A program made the translations under genes and the position numbers. From Cytospora piceicola (lineage: Eukaryota > Ascomycota > Sordariomycetes > Diaporthales > Cytosporaceae): a DNA stretch of 64,000 nt. Location: the NCBI GenBank assembly GCA_023375675.1, contig JALQBC010000011.1, forward strand, positions 744,001-808,000, given 5' to 3'. This document shows, piece after piece, positions 1 through 11,382 of the stretch; the stretch's first letter is position 1, and every line of letters begins with the position of its first letter. Under the pieces are notes generated by a model. It ran no database searches. It was not told where the DNA came from and saw nothing but the letters and a program-made list of their open reading frames with translations.

Positions 1-1293
1 GCTTTTTCTGGTCTTTTATATTCGTACTGTCACCAACACCTTCGTCCACTTTGTGCGACCATCAAACAGCACATCGTGCACCTGCCGGCGTAAACTAGTC
101 ACCAGTCTCCCCCCAGTGTCGCGCCAGACGCTTGATTGCCTTGCCATGGCTCGAGTGGCGATCCCGTCTCTTGTCACTGGTGTGTCCTGTGGGTTGCATT
201 GACCTCTGCGGCCTACCAATACCCTACCACTATCTCCCTGGGTAGGTATCTATTATCCAATTCCATGGCCTGCTAGCCTGCTAGCCTACCCATTTCCCAC
301 CCTCTTGTGAATCATCAACCATACCGGTACTTTCAGTCAGCCGAGTTGGGCACCAGGACACCCGCCCCTCACCACTTCTTCACTGGGCAGGGCAGGTCCT
401 GCAGGTCCTCTCTGGACTTTGCACTGCTGCATATTCTCCTTAATTACTATTCGACCGGCTCTTTCCCCTAGGTGGGGCCTGGATCATCCCAAGTGGTGTC
501 CATCAGATGGGCTACCAGGGGCCAGGGCCTTTCGGGCTGTCCTGTTGCTCAGGCTCTTCACCCGCCGCATCTCTTTTTTGCACAGCCCGGCCACGTCGAG
601 AGCCGAAAAGCGGACCGTGGAGATGGCCTCGGTGCCGTCCAGTGAGCTATGCCAGCGTTTATGTGTGTACTATTGTGCACTGCTGTCAAATGTCGGTGTC
701 GAGCGGCTCCCTATGATCATGAATGGGCCTCAAGTTGCATGCAACGATGCCCCGGAGCCCTCCACGTTGCGCAATATAACTCTGTTCCGTCCGCATTGGA
801 ACAATTCTGCATTCCCGGCCTTCTTTGTTCAAGGAATGCCCAGAGCACGACCGTCACATACACGGGCGGCTACGCGCATACCATCTCGCCTTCTCTCACA
901 TCGAGTGGCTGTCATCGTTTCCCCACAGACCCGCCGTGCCTGTACCTGTGCCTGTGCCGGTGCCACACCCTCTACACATACATCGTTGCCCTACGCATTG
1001 TTGCCTTCCACTTCGACCTCAGTTTAGGACAAGAAGCACAAGCCTCCTCTTGCCTTCCCACCAAGTGGCCAGTACCACCATCACTCCCGCAACCACGACC
1101 ACGAGCAAGCCGCAAGTCGCAAGTCGCAAGTCGCAAGCCACGGTCTCGCCCGCCACCCACAGCTCCTACTACTGTTGCCCCCCCCCCCTGCCTCTGCTGT
1201 GCAAGGAAGGCTGTGGGAATCTGTGAATTTCCTCTTTGATATCACGTTACATCTGTCCATCTATAGCCCCCTTCTGCCGGGGCTATTTCATAG
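1..1293. other. Intergenic / probable upstream region, no gene recognised
   Basis: Open frames here are short, overlap each other and resemble nothing I know. The sequence has pyrimidine-rich stretches, a run of C near 1180, and a short tandem repeat of GCAAGTC-type units at about 1110-1138. It probably contains the 5' untranslated region and promoter of the gene that starts at 1294. Confidence 0.5.
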
Positions 1294-3039
1294 ATGAGCC
1301 CAATGCTTCCCTTTCTCGAAGTGAGCCATATTCCCTCCTCTTCCTCCTTCTACTCGGCAGCGACACAGCCACTGGGCCTGCGGTTCATATCCGCAGGAAC
1401 TACCTCAGGCTCGCCGTCAATCACCTACGGCTTAATCACTTCACCCCCTGTGCCCGTCTTCGAGCTGCGCCAGGTGAAACCGACGGCCGATCGGCCTCTC
1501 AAGCTCTCGCGTATCGTCTTCTCTACAGCCTCTCCAGAGGCTGTCAAGGATTTCCAGGCGCTTGTTCGGAGGGTCAAGGAAGAGGACCACAAGTCGGCAC
1601 GGCTTGGGGACCAATCAAAGTTCCGATACTCTGTTGAGCCTGAAAGGTCCTATGCTGGAAAGGAGCGGACCGGTGCCGAGAGCGGGAAGTTGCCAGACAA
1701 GGCCCGCGAGATAGATATCGACGGCAACATTATGGAGGTTGCATACGTGCCTCCAATGGACTACCCGGAGCAGTACGGCGGCTCGACCGTCCGGAAAACT
1801 CAGTCCACCCATAGCGAGGTCAGCCGCATCCTGAATTGGAATTACAATGTTGCCTCCTCGGACCCAACGCCTAGTGTGTCGCTTGCACCTCTTGCACCAG
1901 CCTCCTCGTCCTTGATTCCGCCCCGGCGCCCGGGCCGCCTCCTTGATGACGAAAAGGCTCACGTCCCCCGCCGCGGCGTCACGCATACTTCAAGCACCTT
2001 GTATGAGCCGACAGATGCGACATCGCGCCAAAACTCTGCCGGTCCCCTCGGGTCCGGTGCAATGGGAGCACTCATGGGGGCCGCTGCAGGGGCTGCGATC
2101 GGAGCCGGTCTCACGTACGGCGTTATGAGAGGTGCTCCACAGGAATTCGAAGGATCGACGATGCAGCGGAGTACGACGTATCCGGAGCCGCCTCATGACA
2201 GCCGCGGTCGATATTCCGAGTATGAGCGGCCGGTGAAGGAGCTTCAGTACCGCGAGGAATACACCTCGGTAGCCGACCGCCGCCCACCTCCTACCATCTT
2301 GACGAGGTACACGCACGCCCCGGCACCTTTGAGCAGGGGTAGAGAGGTCGACGATGGATATGAAGGCCGCAGTCGGCAGTCGTCCCGATCCAAGCCTTCT
2401 GGTGCATCGAACGTGCGCGCCCGCAGCGAGGTCTCGACGAGCCGGAAGCCCCTCATGTTGACAGATGTGGAGCACCGCAGCTACATCAGCCCCAAGCACG
2501 GCGAGGTCGGGGACATGGCGCCAGACCATCGCGGCCACTCGAACTCGAGGCACCTGTCCCGGTCCAAGCAGCCTGCCGCCGTGGAGCCGTGTTCGATACG
2601 TCGCAGCAAAACGTACCACGTCGGGGCCGACGGCCACAGCTACGTCTCTGCGCGGAGCCAGCGGACTGCAAACACCATCCGCGGCGTGCCACTCCCCAGC
2701 GCCCAGGCCGAGCTAGTCACCCGAGCAGTGCCCAAGACAACGAGCCGGCCGCCTGCGGCGACCTTCCAAGACAAGCCGCGGAGGTCCAGCAGCTATGCTT
2801 CTGCGCGGGAGGTGCCCCTTCCGAGCAGCCGGGCGGCGAATTACATACCTGTTCGTGATGTGCCGCTACCGACGAGTCGGACGGGTATGAGTTATGTCCC
2901 GGCGAGGCACGTGCCGCTGCCTTCGGGTGGTGCAGGGGGTCTGCATACCGAGCCGTGGGAGGATGACTTGGATAGTATCGCGCCGGATGATAGTATCAGT
3001 TGTGTGGGGGCTCGGAGGAGTGAGAGGCTTTATCGTTGA
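1294..3039 (+). CDS. VOC (glyoxalase-like) domain protein with long low-complexity tail
   Basis: A 581-residue protein read without an intron. The N-terminal ~150 residues look like a vicinal-oxygen-chelate (glyoxalase/bleomycin-resistance) fold: an opening 'FLEVSHIPSSSSFYSA' segment and a closing 'DIDGNIMEVAYVPP' segment, which in this fold normally carries metal or substrate ligands. It continues into a 'YGGSTVRKTQST...RILNWNY' stretch that I associate with fungal proteins of this architecture. Residues ~250-280 form a glycine/alanine zipper (GALMGAAAGAAIGAG) able to make a short helix or membrane-associated hairpin. The remainder is Ser/Arg/Pro-rich and disordered, with four 'VPLPS/T' repeats at about residues 463, 505, 521 and 538. 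No substrate can be inferred. A second ATG at 1303 is an equally good start. The domain call rests on pattern recognition, not a search. Confidence 0.75.
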   Translation: MSPMLPFLEVSHIPSSSSFYSAATQPLGLRFISAGTTSGSPSITYGLITSPPVPVFELRQVKPTADRPLKLSRIVFSTASPEAVKDFQALVRRVKEEDHKSARLGDQSKFRYSVEPERSYAGKERTGAESGKLPDKAREIDIDGNIMEVAYVPPMDYPEQYGGSTVRKTQSTHSEVSRILNWNYNVASSDPTPSVSLAPLAPASSSLIPPRRPGRLLDDEKAHVPRRGVTHTSSTLYEPTDATSRQNSAGPLGSGAMGALMGAAAGAAIGAGLTYGVMRGAPQEFEGSTMQRSTTYPEPPHDSRGRYSEYERPVKELQYREEYTSVADRRPPPTILTRYTHAPAPLSRGREVDDGYEGRSRQSSRSKPSGASNVRARSEVSTSRKPLMLTDVEHRSYISPKHGEVGDMAPDHRGHSNSRHLSRSKQPAAVEPCSIRRSKTYHVGADGHSYVSARSQRTANTIRGVPLPSAQAELVTRAVPKTTSRPPAATFQDKPRRSSSYASAREVPLPSSRAANYIPVRDVPLPTSRTGMSYVPARHVPLPSGGAGGLHTEPWEDDLDSIAPDDSISCVGARRSERLYR

Positions 3040-4120
3040 AAGTGTTTTGTGACCGCGGGCGTGTTATCAACCACAGGCCTCGAGAGGCTTGTTGTGAGAG
3101 CCTCAATATTCTGGGGGTGTTGTTTTTTCCCTGCCTTTTTCTTTGAATTTTGCCTCATGGGAGAGGGAGTGTTCATCCGTTCCTCTCCCTTCCCCTGCCT
3201 ACCCTATTGGACCGCCCTCTATCTCAACATTTTCTTCTTGCCTGGGTATCATTGGGTTCGGGATAAGAGAGTAACGATTACGACGACAGCTATGCTCTCA
3301 CGAGGGTCAGTATGTGTAAAATGGACGGAAGCAGAGCGATCTGCTAGTACGGAAAGACATGAATGACAGCACAAGCACAAGTACGAAGATGAGGACGAGG
3401 ACGAGCATGAATTTATGAGCGGTGAGAGTGACTTAAAGTTGGATGGTGGTGATTCATAGTATGGGAGTACAACGTGTGGGTATTGCTTTTTGTTTCTAGA
3501 GCAGTCTGTACGGTATACAAATGGAACGAACATGTAGCATCTCAGCCTGGTTGGTCATAATAAGATGGTTTACGGCTTATCCAAACACACGATTAAGAAA
3601 GAGTCAGGATGTAGGACTGAGTGATAGTCAGTCCCCTAACCCCCTTTCTACCCTCCAAAAAAAAAAAAGAAGGGACACCCCCCCCCCTTCTCCTTTCCAC
3701 CAAAATCTTGCCTCCGACTTCGGGATGGTCGGCCGTAGTTCTTTTAGCTCCGCTGCGTTATGGTAACGGCAGCGGCGACCCCGGTCGGCCTGCGTTTCTC
3801 ATCCGGATAGCTACATAACATAGATGACTCTACGAAGCTCAAGGGTGGTGACATGCGACTGAATAGAAGAGTCAGTCCTCATTGTTAGTTACATTGTACA
3901 GACCCGTAAGTACCCGGTCATCCGCCAGTCCTCAATTCAAAATCCCCCCGCCATTCTTCTTAGTAAAAGCGGCATCTACACACAGCCAGATATTGACGCT
4001 GTCTTGTCATACAGGGAGTGTTCTTACAAAAGCGACCACTTACCCTACCTCACCGTCTTGAGTTCCACATAACCTCGGAAGCTTCTATTTCTCTTCATCA
4101 TCTCCCCGGAGCAAGACACT
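3040..4120. other. Intergenic region between the VOC gene and CGS gene
   Basis: It should hold the 3' end of the VOC gene transcript and the promoter of the cystathionine gamma-synthase gene. There are homopolymer runs (A-run near 3657, C-run near 3680) and no convincing reading frame. Short ORFs on both strands have no recognisable composition or motif. Confidence 0.5.
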
Positions 4121-6007
4121 ATGCCACATATAAAACTAGGAGAGTCGATCCCTCCTGACACGGCTCATGTAGGTTCTTGCCCCCCCCCCCCCTAAGGCGC
4201 TGTTCAGCCTGAACCCAACACACTGCTAACTATCCGTTCTCCCCTTGTGAAGGCAGTCAGTGTGTCGTTGCCGACATGGAGGGCCAACATTGGCTATGAG
4301 GAGGGCGAGGGTTGGGTGATCGACAACTTGGTCACCGGCTATCCCAGGTTTTCCATCCATAGAGGTATCAAGGCTCTTGCCCAAGTCATCGCTGAGAACT
4401 TTGGCCGAAAAGGCCAGCAGGCCATGCTGTTCCCCAACAAGACGCCGGCTCTGCGGTGTTTGGCCTTCATCAAGGAGAAGGCCCCAGCAGAAGTATGCGA
4501 GGGCCTCGACACAGTTCACCTCATCCTGGACTCTTCGAACCCTGCTGCTTCTCCGCTGAAGCCAATCCGCCCTACCGTCTCAGCTGTGCTCTTCAACCCG
4601 GAGGCCTTTTCTTTTGCGAAGCAGTACTGGCAGCACAGCGGTGATGGTGTGTCCAGCCGGCGTGCCGAGTTTTGCCACAGCCTTCTCGACCAGGGTCTGC
4701 TCGTGCCAGATGAACTTCCCAAGGCTCCAATGTCCCCGGTGTCCGCGGTGCGCCAGAGCAGAGGCCCACGACGTTACCAGCGCCCCATGTCTATCGACCG
4801 AACAGTGTCGGGTCCGAAAAAGAGCCCAAGCCCCACCCCTGAATCAGAAGAGTCATCCCGGTTTGTTGAGGAACGTTTCGGGAGGAACCTGGATATTTCC
4901 CTCGTCCAACGAGCCAAGACGGCCATCAGGAGGCGCATTGCCGGTACTCTCACGAGCGACATAGATGTCAAGCACCACCCGTTGCCGCAAGCAGAGCCCA
5001 CCAACAGAGGCGTCCACGGTCTTGGGGAACAGGACATCTACCTCTATCCGTGTGGAATGAACGCCATATTTCACACACACCGCATGCTGATGAACGCCCG
5101 TGGGAGCCATAGGAGCATAAGCTTCGGCTTCCCATACGTCGATACCCTCAAGATCCTTCAGAAGTTCGGCCCTGGCTGTGAGTTCTATGGCCGAGCCTCC
5201 GAGGAAGAACTCGATGACCTGGAAAGCAAGCTCGAGGCCGGCGAGAAGTTCCTGGGCCTGTTCTGCGAGTTCCCGGGCAACCCCCTCCTCACCTGCCCCA
5301 ACCTCAAGCGCATCCGGTCACTGGCCGACAAGTACGACTTCGCAGTAGTCATCGACGAGACGATCGGCACCTTCGCAAACATCAATGTCCTGCAGTATGC
5401 CGACGTCGTGGTCAGCAGTCTGACCAAGATCTTCTCGGGCGACTGCAACGTCATGGGCGGCAGCGCCGTCCTCAACCCCAGCAGCCGCTACTACGCCGAG
5501 CTCAAGGCCACGGCCAACCGCGAGTACGAGGACACGTACTGGCCCGAGGATGCCATCTTCCTCGAGCGCAACAGCCGCGACTTCTCCACGCGGATCGACC
5601 GGGTCAACGCCAACGCCGAGGCCATCTACGAGGTGCTGAAGGTCAACCCCCTGGTCAAGAGGATACACTTCCCAAAGTGCAACCCGGACAGGGCCAACTA
5701 CGAGGCGTGCAAGCTGCCGAGCGGCGGGTATGGCGGCCTGCTGTCTATTGTCTTCCACAAGAAGGCGGACGCCATGGCCTTCTTCGACAGCATCGAGACG
5801 GCCAAGGGGCCGAGTCTGGGGACCAACTTCACGTTGACCTCGCCTTACGTCGTTCTTGCGCATTATGCCGAGCTGGACTGGGCAGCCAGTCTTGGTGTCG
5901 ACCCCGATCTGATCCGCATCAGCGTTGGGCTGGAGGAGACGGATCAGCTGGTGTCAGTTTTCAAGAGCGCCCTGGGCGCCGCGGGACAGGCTTTGCAGAC
6001 AGCATAG
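4121..6007 (+). CDS. met-7: Cystathionine gamma-synthase (MET-7/STR2 type)
   Basis: Joins cysteine and an activated homoserine ester to give cystathionine, the transsulfuration step toward methionine; a PLP enzyme. Two exons: 4121-4168 and 4253-6007 (600 aa). The tiny first exon encodes 16 residues, MPHIKLGESIPPDTAH, and reads into AVSVSLPTWRANIGYEEGEG, the conserved start of fungal cystathionine gamma-synthases. The 84-nt intron has GTAGGT donor, CTGCTAAC branch site and AG acceptor. The C-terminal half is the Cys/Met-metabolism PLP domain; 'SSLTKIFSG' places the Schiff-base lysine at about residue 408, after the 'VVIDETIGTF' aspartate strand that contacts the PLP ring. Length matches the long fungal form with its extra N-terminal domain. 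It converges on the SPX-RING gene with only 155 bp between the two stop codons. Confident in function; the symbol follows Neurospora usage. Confidence 0.93.
4169..4252 (+). other. Intron 1 of the cystathionine gamma-synthase gene, with C13 run
   Basis: An 84-nt intron separating a 48-nt first exon from the main exon. It contains thirteen consecutive C residues (4180-4192) just downstream of the donor, a CTGCTAAC branch site at about 4223-4230 and the AG at 4251-4252. Missing this intron would wrongly start the protein at a GTG or internal ATG. Confidence 0.85.
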
Positions 6008-6162
6008 TAGTGGACAGCGTTTCAGAGCGTACGTAGCCAACCCAAAAAAGGGGTACTTAAAGACTTGGGATATTTCGCATCTTGTGCCATTATGAATTAT
6101 TTGCGTGGTTGTAAAAAACGTGCCGCATGCGTGCTGTTTGTTGTTGTATGTCTGCCTGCCGT

Positions 6163-7652
6163 TTACATGACAGTACATGAGGAGTGCCTATATTCTTCCC
6201 CGAATAACTCTTTGCCCCTTTCTATCTCGTTGGACCTCTGCTTCTCGTCTGTCTCCTTGCGGAAATACAACCGCATGAACTTCTCCAACTCCTTGTCGAT
6301 GTTTGCTACACACACCATATCATCAGCACACTGCTTCACAGTGAGAGAAGGCAGTAAGTAGGTTGGGGAACTCACACAAATCAGCCTCCATAACCCCATT
6401 GTCGCGGCAGATGGCGCACTGTTTCTTGTTCTCCCGCTGCATCTTGATGACACAGCGGACGCAGAACAGGTGCGTGCACCTGAGACGGACGGGATACCAG
6501 GCGATAGAGAAGCAGATGGGGCAGATGTAGTCGTCGACCCGTGGCACGACCGAGACAACCTCCTGGGAGAGCCGGGCACACAACTTCTTGGCCACGTTCC
6601 CAGCGAGGAACTGCTGTGACCGAACGGCTTGGCGGAAGGAGACGGATGCTCCGAGGCTTGTCCGTTTGTCGAATTCTGTGATGGGTATTAGCCTGGGATG
6701 GGGGGAGGGGGACGGGACTCCACACGTGCCCGGCAAGGGGCGAAGGGGTATACCACGACGTACTCTTGAGGATTTTGGTGATGGCCGTCTTGTTGATTTC
6801 CTGGAATTTGAGGTTCTGGAGCAGTGTCGCATTGAGATGTAGGAACCGCGTGTAGGCTAGCCTACTAGACGGCACCTTGAACTTGTTCAGCAGATCCCGA
6901 CTCTGTATCTCCCTTTGGAACCATACAAGCTGCTGCACAGCCTTTGTGCTGGATCGGGAGCCGTGGTCAATCTCGTGTGAGGAAAAGAAGACTTGGGCAT
7001 CGACGTAGAGGTCAAAGATCTCCCGCCATCGATTCAGGTCGGATCTCGCGAACTTGGAGGGCTTGGTCACGGCTGAGACCTCTTCACTGAGAGTGATGAT
7101 GTCGGTTTCCATGGACTTCTCCTCTTGTTGCTGGAGGGCATCTAGACTATCGACGTCGCTCTGTAGGATGTTGAAAAACTCGCCATCAAAGACCAAGGGC
7201 ACCTCTATACGCTCAAGCCCTGGCTCTGGGGTCCTGACTGGCGCCAGTGCCGACTGCGACGCATCGGGCGGCGCAGCTAGACGCAAGACCGGCGGGGAGG
7301 ACTGCGCGCCAGACAACCTCTGGAGGAAGGCACGGGAGGCCGGAGACAGGGCGGCATCGACAGCCTGACCGTCTTGGAAATGGACAAAGACGGACAGGCA
7401 CGGGCGGAGCGAATGCGAGGGTGCTTGGTCCAGGTTGTAACGAGCCATGGGGACAGGTTCCCCATCGGGCGATACGGTCTGGGCGGCCAGAAGCTGCTGT
7501 AGGGTCTCCTTGTCGAGGCCGATCTCCTCGAGCTCCTGGCGGACCTTCTTCAGACATTTCTTAAGCTGCGAATAAGGTATTGCGGCGGCGCGCCAGTGTT
7601 CGGGGAAGCTCTCCCGGTCGAGGGTTTCCTTGAACTGGTGAGCGAACTTCAT
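6163..7652 (-). CDS. SPX domain RING-finger E3 ubiquitin ligase
   Basis: Predicted ubiquitin ligase that senses inositol pyrophosphate/phosphate through an N-terminal SPX domain. Three exons on the minus strand: 7652-6764, 6675-6376 and 6305-6163, giving 443 aa. Introns of 88 and 70 nt have GTACGT/GTGAGT donors and CAG/TAG acceptors, and joining them yields a continuous 'ITKILKKFDKRTS' SPX helix. The N-terminus (MKFAHQFKETL... then IPYSQLKKCLKKV) is the SPX signature with its lysine-rich surface. A C3HC4 RING spans residues 348-386 with ligands C348, C351, C363, H365, C368, C371, C383 and C386. A short charged tail follows. The architecture matches fungal 'RING-14' proteins. It shares a 1.5-kb divergent upstream region with the J-protein gene. 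Substrates are unknown. Confidence 0.9.
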
Positions 7653-9199
7653 CTCGGATGGGTTATCGATGTTATGGCGTGTGTTTGGCAGCAGTAGACC
7701 TGATGGTAGATAATGTCGTCAAGGGATGCATCTCGACCGAGTAGGCAATGTTATCCGACCTCGGGGCACGTCGTCGTCGTCACCGCCTCCTTTATTTCTT
7801 AACTGTCGTGTTGTCGCGTTGCGGTTTGAGAGGGTCGGTTGGCTACATTGGCCTAGGAACAGTAGAACGAGAAAGATAACGATGTACACGTGAGGGGGAT
7901 GGTGGCGGCGATAGAGGCGGTAGAGATATGAAGGAGGGTAGACGTAGGGAGGGTCGAATCAGCGCAATCGTAGTCGGCACATCTTCCGTGGCGGAATGGC
8001 GGCCTTTTATCGTTGCAAGAGGTTGTTTGCCCTTGAGGCAGACCTGAACTGGTCGACCAAACACACACTCACTCACACACGCACGAGGACTCTTGGCGGA
8101 GATGGCGAAGCAAGCAGGTTTGAGTCAGGTACAGCAGTGATTATGGTGATGATGGGAAAATGTGAGGCTTATCCTGTCTGGCTGTAAAGCCTAATAAAGA
8201 GAGACGGAGAGAAAGAGAAGCCTGGTGGAGCTTAGAAGGGGGCGGCCGATTGTGGGTGGGTTAGTGCCCGGAAAGCGCGCCGCCTTACTAGTCGTTCGTT
8301 CTGGAATGTGTCGAGCGTGTCGATGCCAAAGTAATGCCCAGGTGCCTTGGTCAGGTTCCAAACCCAGATTTCCCATGTCTCTTCTGTTGTTTCGTGTCAG
8401 CTGTACGTACAGATCCGTCCATACTAAGTAAGGAGGGACTGTCTGTGTTGTCTGTGTGTATACACGAGGGGTCAGTCTTTTTTTATCTATATTCTGCCAG
8501 TATATATATATACCTAGGTATATTCTACATACATACGTATAATACACTCTATCTCTTTAGTTTCGGTGGTCATAATGATTCAACTTTATAGTTCCTTTTA
8601 GTCTACATAGGTCCTCAAGTATGATTGAGAATGATCAGCACGAACAGCCAATGTCGAGTAAGCTAACGATACCTAGGCTTTTGTCCATTTGGTACTTGTA
8701 GTTACATACATACATAAATAGGTATTTACATATATATGGACTTATTTCTTCCTCTCGTCAGTCCATTACTCCAAATACAACATTATGAATTGCTACAACC
8801 ACCCGTGTACCTTCTTCAGATTACCTCAGATCACTACTACGGGACCATAAGTGTGTATCTATCCATTGCTACTCGCCGGATTGCTGCAGATACCTATTTA
8901 GTATCCAGGTAGACCCAGGCAAATCCACTCCACGAAGGAAAAAAAGAATCCCATCTGACTTTCTCCAGGCCCACAGGCGCAAGTGGGGGGTGGATGGTCC
9001 CGGACACTGAAAGCTAGAAACTTGTTGATTTATTTAAGTATTTATCACACAACACAACACCCAGCTTCAGTCACGACCCCCAGCGCCGCCAATCCAGACA
9101 CCAAACCCGAAAGGCCACCATCAGCGGCAAGGTCACCTTCAGCGCACCTACATAATCTGCTAGCGGCTCGTCCGCCCGTCACACACAACACACACCACC
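7653..9199. promoter_or_regulatory. Divergent intergenic region, SPX-RING (-) / JJJ1-like (+)
   Basis: About 1.5 kb between two divergently transcribed genes; no coding region recognised. It contains TA-rich microsatellite-like stretches (about 8500-8540 and 8700-8740) and many CTAGGTA-type tetranucleotides. Promoters of both neighbours must lie here, but I can point to no defined element. Confidence 0.5.
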
Positions 9200-10852
9200 A
9201 TGGGCGCCCAGCAGTCCTCTCAGGAGCATGCTGGTGGTGCTCAAGGCGGGGCTGCCGTCACGAGGAAGACATGTTACTACGACCTTCTCGGTGTAGACCG
9301 ATCCGCCGACGATGCGGAAATCCGCAGGGCGTACAAGAAGAAGGCCCTCGAGCTTCACCCGGATCGCAACTTCAACGACGTCGAGAATGCTACCAACAAG
9401 TTCGCCGAGGTCCAAACCGCCTACGAGGTCCTGTCCGATCCCCAGGAGCGGGCATGGTACGACTCTCATCGCGATGCCATTCTTCGTGGTGATGCAGACG
9501 AGGGCGACGCTGCGCCCGAGCACTACAACGTCCGCCTTACCACCACCGAGGAAATCATGACCCTGATCGGCCGCTTCAACTCGTCCATCCCCTTCAACGA
9601 CAGTCCCAACGGCTTCTTCAGCATACTGGACATCACATTCGGCCAGCTGGCTACGGAAGAGGCTGCCGCATGCGACTGGGATGGCCGGGAACCCGTCGAG
9701 TATCCCCCTTTCGGCTCCTCTACGGACGACTACGACACCGTCGCCAAGCCCTTCTACAGCGCCTGGTCAGGGTTCGCCACTACCAAGTCCTTCAGCTGGA
9801 AAGAAAAATGGCGGCTCGCCGAAGCCCCCGACCGCCGCGTGCGCAGGCTGATGGAGAAGGAGAACAAGAAGATGCGCGACGACGCCATCCGAGACTTCAA
9901 CGACGCCGTACGGTCCCTCGTCGCCTTCGTGAAGAAGCGAGACCCCCGTTATGTGCCCAACACCCAGTCCGAGGCGGATAGACAGAAGATATTGAGGGAC
10001 TCGGCTGCGGCCCAAGCCGCCCGCGCGCGGGAAGCGAATCGCCAGAAGTTGAGCGAGGCAGTTGTGGCAGATTGGGCGCATTCGAGAGACTCTGAAAACG
10101 AGCACGATGACGAGTACAGCAACGAGTATAACTACAATTATGCGAGCGAGGAGGAGTCTGTGGCCGAGGAATTCGAATGTGTTGTGTGCGACAAGACTTT
10201 CAAGAGCGAAAAACAGTTGGAGGCCCATGAAAAGAGCAAGAAGCATACTAAGGCTGTTCAGCAGTTGCGGAGACAGATGAAGAAGGAGGGTCTAGCCTTC
10301 GAGGTGGACGAGCCAGTTGACGTAACACCGCCGTCTCTGGATCTGGAGGCAACGGAACCGCCCGGAGTTGAGGAAGAACAGCTCGAAGCCGACAAAGAAT
10401 CAGCTTCTACAGCGGAGGAAGAGACTCAAAAGGGAGGGACCTTGAAGGACCTAGAAGGAGGCGAGCCTGATTCATCTTCAGAAGACATACTACATGACGA
10501 ATACGCGCCACGGTCAGTCGTCGAGAACCGTCTCGCACCAGGGTCCCAAGGCGACATTTCTGAAAATGAGAGTGGAGCCGACGACAAACTGGCAGCGGCA
10601 ATGACGGGTACGACACTCAACGATGAAGAAATTTGGCCAAAGAAGAAGGTGGGAAAAGCCAAGGCAAAGAAGGCAAGAAGAGCAGCCAAACAAGAAACCG
10701 AGGCACAGGAGGCGTCGCAGAAATGCGGCATGTGCTATGAAGAATTCGACTCCCGGACGAGGCTCTTCAAACACATCCGGGACGAGGGGCACGCAGAACT
10801 GAAACCGGCCCACCAAGCTGGCAAGACTGGTAAGAAGAAGTCGAAGAGATGA
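9200..10852 (+). CDS. JJJ1: J-domain protein, JJJ1/DNAJC21 type (ribosome biogenesis)
   Basis: Co-chaperone predicted to stimulate Hsp70 on cytosolic pre-60S ribosomal particles and to help release/recycle export factors, as yeast Jjj1 and human DNAJC21 do. A single 550-aa exon. The J domain covers about residues 24-92 and has the essential HPD motif in '[10 protein letters not shown]'. Downstream are a charged region starting '[21 protein letters not shown]', a first U1-type C2H2 zinc finger near residue 323 (CVVCDKTF...H...H) and a second near residue 508 (CGMCYEEF...H...H). The two are separated by a long acidic linker; the C-terminus is lysine-rich (KTGKKKSKR). Domain order and length are those of the family. 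The start at 9200 follows a CACCACC Kozak-like context. It converges on ATG4. Confidence 0.93.
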   Translation: MGAQQSSQEHAGGAQGGAAVTRKTCYYDLLGVDRSADDAEIRRAYKKKALELHPDRNFNDVENATNKFAEVQTAYEVLSDPQERAWYDSHRDAILRGDADEGDAAPEHYNVRLTTTEEIMTLIGRFNSSIPFNDSPNGFFSILDITFGQLATEEAAACDWDGREPVEYPPFGSSTDDYDTVAKPFYSAWSGFATTKSFSWKEKWRLAEAPDRRVRRLMEKENKKMRDDAIRDFNDAVRSLVAFVKKRDPRYVPNTQSEADRQKILRDSAAAQAARAREANRQKLSEAVVADWAHSRDSENEHDDEYSNEYNYNYASEEESVAEEFECVVCDKTFKSEKQLEAHEKSKKHTKAVQQLRRQMKKEGLAFEVDEPVDVTPPSLDLEATEPPGVEEEQLEADKESASTAEEETQKGGTLKDLEGGEPDSSSEDILHDEYAPRSVVENRLAPGSQGDISENESGADDKLAAAMTGTTLNDEEIWPKKKVGKAKAKKARRAAKQETEAQEASQKCGMCYEEFDSRTRLFKHIRDEGHAELKPAHQAGKTGKKKSKR

Positions 10853-11382
10853 TCAGTCTCTTGCTACTACTTGCATCAAGCCAGCCACCGACGTCCCTCG
10901 TGACGATCATGCTTGGCGATATGTTACTTGGCTACATATGGGGTATGTCTTCCCATCACGCCACAGATCGGCCACAGGAGCCCAATCTGGGGTAATCTCC
11001 TCTAAAGTAAACGTTACGTTCAGGTGATGTTGGGCTTTTGTGCTACCCTGCGAAAAGCTTCCCTTCAGAAAGCCATGCTCTAGTGTTCGGTTGTGGGGGG
11101 TTGGGGGGGGGTGAATTTGTCTGGCGCTCTCTTCTGGAGAGCTGGTATGGCACGTTGACTGCTTACAAGTCCGGGCAAGAAGATGTGCATTCACTTTAGG
11201 ATGTCATGTCCAATGCTTGGGACCATCGCGCTCCCGCCTTTGTACAAGGTCCGATGATCCTACCTGCCTTTCACACGCCTCACCAACCCAACATGCGTGA
11301 AATCGACCACCAAACGCCAGTAGCAATGTGGCCCGCCCGCCATTGAACTCCGAAATAAAAGGCATCATCCAGCCCCCGAGCG
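10853..11382. other. Convergent 3' region between JJJ1-like gene and ATG4
   Basis: 530 bp lying downstream of both flanking genes. It has a G-run near 11095-11110. No gene or structured RNA seen; it presumably holds both 3' UTRs and polyadenylation sites. Confidence 0.5.

Noticed and set aside
419..1239. Overlapping 133-202 codon frames near the window start
   Set aside because: Three overlapping frames on the same strand with repetitive Pro/Ser/Cys-rich translation and no conserved motif; treated as non-coding.
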